From NCBI GenBank assembly GCA_035651635.1, contig DASRFK010000035.1, forward strand, positions 1 through 7,779: 7,779 nucleotides of DNA, in the 5' to 3' direction. The DNA comes from JANXQE01 sp035651635. Its GTDB lineage: Bacteria > Verrucomicrobiota > Verrucomicrobiia > Limisphaerales > UBA8199. The stretch's first letter is position 1. Every line of letters begins with the position of its first letter. The translations under genes and the position numbers were made by a program. The notes beneath the pieces are model-generated. The model was not told where the DNA came from. It ran no database searches and worked only from the letters and a program-made list of their open reading frames with translations. Positions 6,440-7,779 of the stretch are shown here, piece by piece.

Positions 6440-6483
6440 TTCCAGGGTTGTCTCGCCGTAAAAAAACGCTACGCTGCCCGGCC

Positions 6484-7608
6484 ATGACAACTCAGCCTGA
6501 TAAGACCGGCGCGGTGCCGTATCTGGACTTGGTCGCGCAGATGCGCCCGCTGCGCAAAGAGATCGATGCGGCGATTGCGCGCACGTTGGACAATTGTTCG
6601 TTTTGCCTCGGACCGGATGTGGCGCAATTCGAAAAGGATTTCGCCAAATTCTGCTCGGCCGAACACTGCGTCGCCTTTAACAGCGGCACTTCGGCGCTGC
6701 ACGTTGGTTTGCTGCTGCTCGGGGTCGGACCTGGCGACGAGGTGATTTCGACCCCCAGCACCTTTGTGGCGACGAGTTGGGCGATTTCCTATACGGGCGC
6801 CAAGCCGGTGTACGTTGACATCGAAGATGCCACCTTCAACCTGGATCCAGCCCAGGTGGAGCGGGCCATCACGCCACGAACTAAAGCTATCATGCCCGTG
6901 CACCTTTACGGGCACCCGGCCAATCTTGACCCGTTGCTGGCCATATGCCGCAAGCATAACTTGCCGCTCGTGGAGGATGCCGCCCAGGCCCATGGCGCCA
7001 CTTACAAAGAGAAAGTCATCGGCACGTTTGGCGCCGTTTCCGGGTTCAGTTTCTACCCTGGCAAAAACCTGGGCGCCTACGGCGAAGGCGGGGCGTTGGT
7101 GACCAACAACGCGGCCTTTGCGACTCGCGCCCGGGCCTTGCGCGAGCACGGCTCGACCCAACGGTACTATCACGATGAGATTGGCTACAATTACCGCATG
7201 GAAGGCATCCAGGGGGCCGTGCTGGGGGTGAAGCTTAAACATCTGGCCGATTGGACCAAGGCGCGCCGGCAGGTGGCGCACCGCTACCATGAATTGCTCA
7301 AAGGCACTCCGCTGCAGCTGCCATACGAAGCTGAATATGCCGAAAGCGCCTGGCATCTCTATGTCGTCCGGCACCCCCGCCGCGATGAGCTCAAAAAACA
7401 TCTGGAAGCCAACCAAATTGGTTGTGCCCTTCATTATCCATTGCCTCTACACCTGCAAAAGGCCTATGCCCACCTTGGCTACAAACCCGGCGCGTTCCCC
7501 ATCTCCGAAAAGGCCGCTCGCGAATGCCTGAGCTTGCCCATTTACCCGGAACTGACCGAACCGCAGATTCAACGCGTCGCCGAGGTGATTAAGCAGTTCT
7601 TTAAATGA
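6484..7608 (+). CDS. DegT/DnrJ/EryC1/StrS family PLP-dependent sugar aminotransferase
   Basis: A 374-residue protein, typical for this fold-type I family. Features in order: PYLDLVAQ start motif (12-19), GPDVAQFEKDFA (43-54), cofactor phosphate site NSGTSALHVGL (66-76), the DEVISTPSTFVAT segment (85-97), VEDAAQAHGA with cofactor-ring Asp165 and Gln168 (163-172), PLP Lys194 in FSFYPGKNLGAYGEGGA, and GYNYRM (234-239). Known role: transfers an amino group, usually from glutamate, to a keto-sugar nucleotide for surface polysaccharide or secondary-metabolite sugars. The exact sugar cannot be told, and no other sugar gene lies in the window, so the partners may lie past the right edge or elsewhere. 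The frame is open from 6373, but the residues before ATG 6484 are basic and unlike the family, whose conserved region begins about 11 residues after this ATG. No clear Shine-Dalgarno sequence is present. Family firm, substrate open. Confidence 0.93.
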   Translation: MTTQPDKTGAVPYLDLVAQMRPLRKEIDAAIARTLDNCSFCLGPDVAQFEKDFAKFCSAEHCVAFNSGTSALHVGLLLLGVGPGDEVISTPSTFVATSWAISYTGAKPVYVDIEDATFNLDPAQVERAITPRTKAIMPVHLYGHPANLDPLLAICRKHNLPLVEDAAQAHGATYKEKVIGTFGAVSGFSFYPGKNLGAYGEGGALVTNNAAFATRARALREHGSTQRYYHDEIGYNYRMEGIQGAVLGVKLKHLADWTKARRQVAHRYHELLKGTPLQLPYEAEYAESAWHLYVVRHPRRDELKKHLEANQIGCALHYPLPLHLQKAYAHLGYKPGAFPISEKAARECLSLPIYPELTEPQIQRVAEVIKQFFK

Positions 7609-7646
7609 ACCCTGTTGCGTGACCACCGATACTCGTTTTAGGGGTC

Positions 7647-7664
7647 CGGCAGATTTGGGCAACA
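7647..7664. repeat. Degenerate leading half-unit of the 38-bp repeat
   Basis: CCGGCAGATTTGGGCAAC, just before the first full repeat unit, aligns with the second half of that unit (CCGCAGATTCGGGGCAAC) with a few differences. It looks like the eroded edge of the array, as is usual for tandem arrays whose outer copies have diverged. Confidence 0.6.
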
Positions 7665-7779
7665 CAGATGAAGGGGGTTTCCCCGCAGATTCGGGGCTAC
7701 CACAGATGAAGGGCGGCTCCCCGCAGATTCGGGGCAACCGCAGATGAAGGGCGGCTCCCCGCAGATTCGGGGCAACCGC
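7665..7779. repeat. 38-bp tandem repeat, three units, continuing past the window edge
   Basis: Units start at 7665, 7703 and 7741, and the last base of the window begins a fourth. Units two and three are identical; unit one differs mainly in GGGGTTT for GGCGGCT and CTACCA for CAACCG. Each unit has two diverged halves that both begin with CAGAT: CAGATGAAGGGCGGCTC and, 21 bases on, CAGATTCGGGGCAACCG. CCCCG and CGGGG flank the second CAGATT, giving each unit a potential 5-bp stem with a six-base loop. The period is not a multiple of three and there are no variable spacers, so it is neither coding nor CRISPR. It lies about 55 bases after the aminotransferase stop. Function is unknown. Confidence 0.95.

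Noticed and set aside
6373..6483. 37-residue N-terminal extension of the aminotransferase from GTG 6373
   Set aside because: The extension is basic, unlike family N-termini, and lies across the inverted repeat of the divergent promoter region; ATG 6484 gives the normal length.
6469..7434. 321-codon minus-strand open frame opposite the aminotransferase
   Set aside because: Antisense shadow of a gene whose PLP motifs are all intact; no family resemblance in the translation.
7665..7779. CRISPR array
   Set aside because: The whole 38-bp period is repeated, with no variable spacers, and no cas gene is in the window.

Overview
The window reads as an ordinary bacterial chromosome segment with moderately high GC. 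It has well-spaced genes, weak or absent Shine-Dalgarno sequences at most starts, and gene-free gaps holding short-period repeats. The mix of a tricorn-type S41 protease, a YheS-like ABC-F ATPase, an exported zinc-free MsrB and intergenic CAGGTTG-type and CAGAT-type repeats suggests an environmental bacterium, possibly of the Verrucomicrobiota or a related PVC lineage. That assignment is inference from gene style and remembered repeat style; no rRNA or marker gene confirms it.

Layout from left to right. (1) Bases 1-1554 hold the C-terminal half of a tricorn-like protease that enters from outside the window. (2) Bases 1649-2222 hold a parDE-type toxin-antitoxin pair. The ParD-like antitoxin is intact. 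The ParE-like toxin is translationally coupled to it through a TTGA overlap, but it is broken by a one-base frameshift near base 2109, after which its conserved C-terminus continues in another frame to 2222. (3) Bases 2250-4214 hold a full-length ABC-F protein with two ATPase domains, an interdomain linker and a C-terminal coiled coil. (4) Bases 4215-4575 are gene-free and contain heptamer and nonamer tandem repeats. (5) Bases 4576-5217 hold an MsrB-type methionine sulfoxide reductase with an N-terminal export (probably lipoprotein) signal. (6) Bases 5290-6360, on the minus strand, hold an M42-family metallo-aminopeptidase, convergent with msrB. (7) Bases 6484-7608 hold a DegT/DnrJ/EryC1/StrS PLP-dependent sugar aminotransferase, divergent from the M42 gene across a 123-base gap with an inverted repeat. 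(8) Bases 7665-7779 hold a 38-bp tandem repeat that runs off the right edge.

The genes do not form one pathway. Tricorn-like protease and M42 aminopeptidase could both act in peptide breakdown (tricorn makes peptides, aminopeptidases trim them), but they are not in one operon here. The only clear operon is parD-parE. I see no clear new biological system. The observations most worth a second look are the frameshifted toxin beside an intact antitoxin, the palindrome overlapping a TTGACA box in front of parD, and the three kinds of intergenic tandem repeat.
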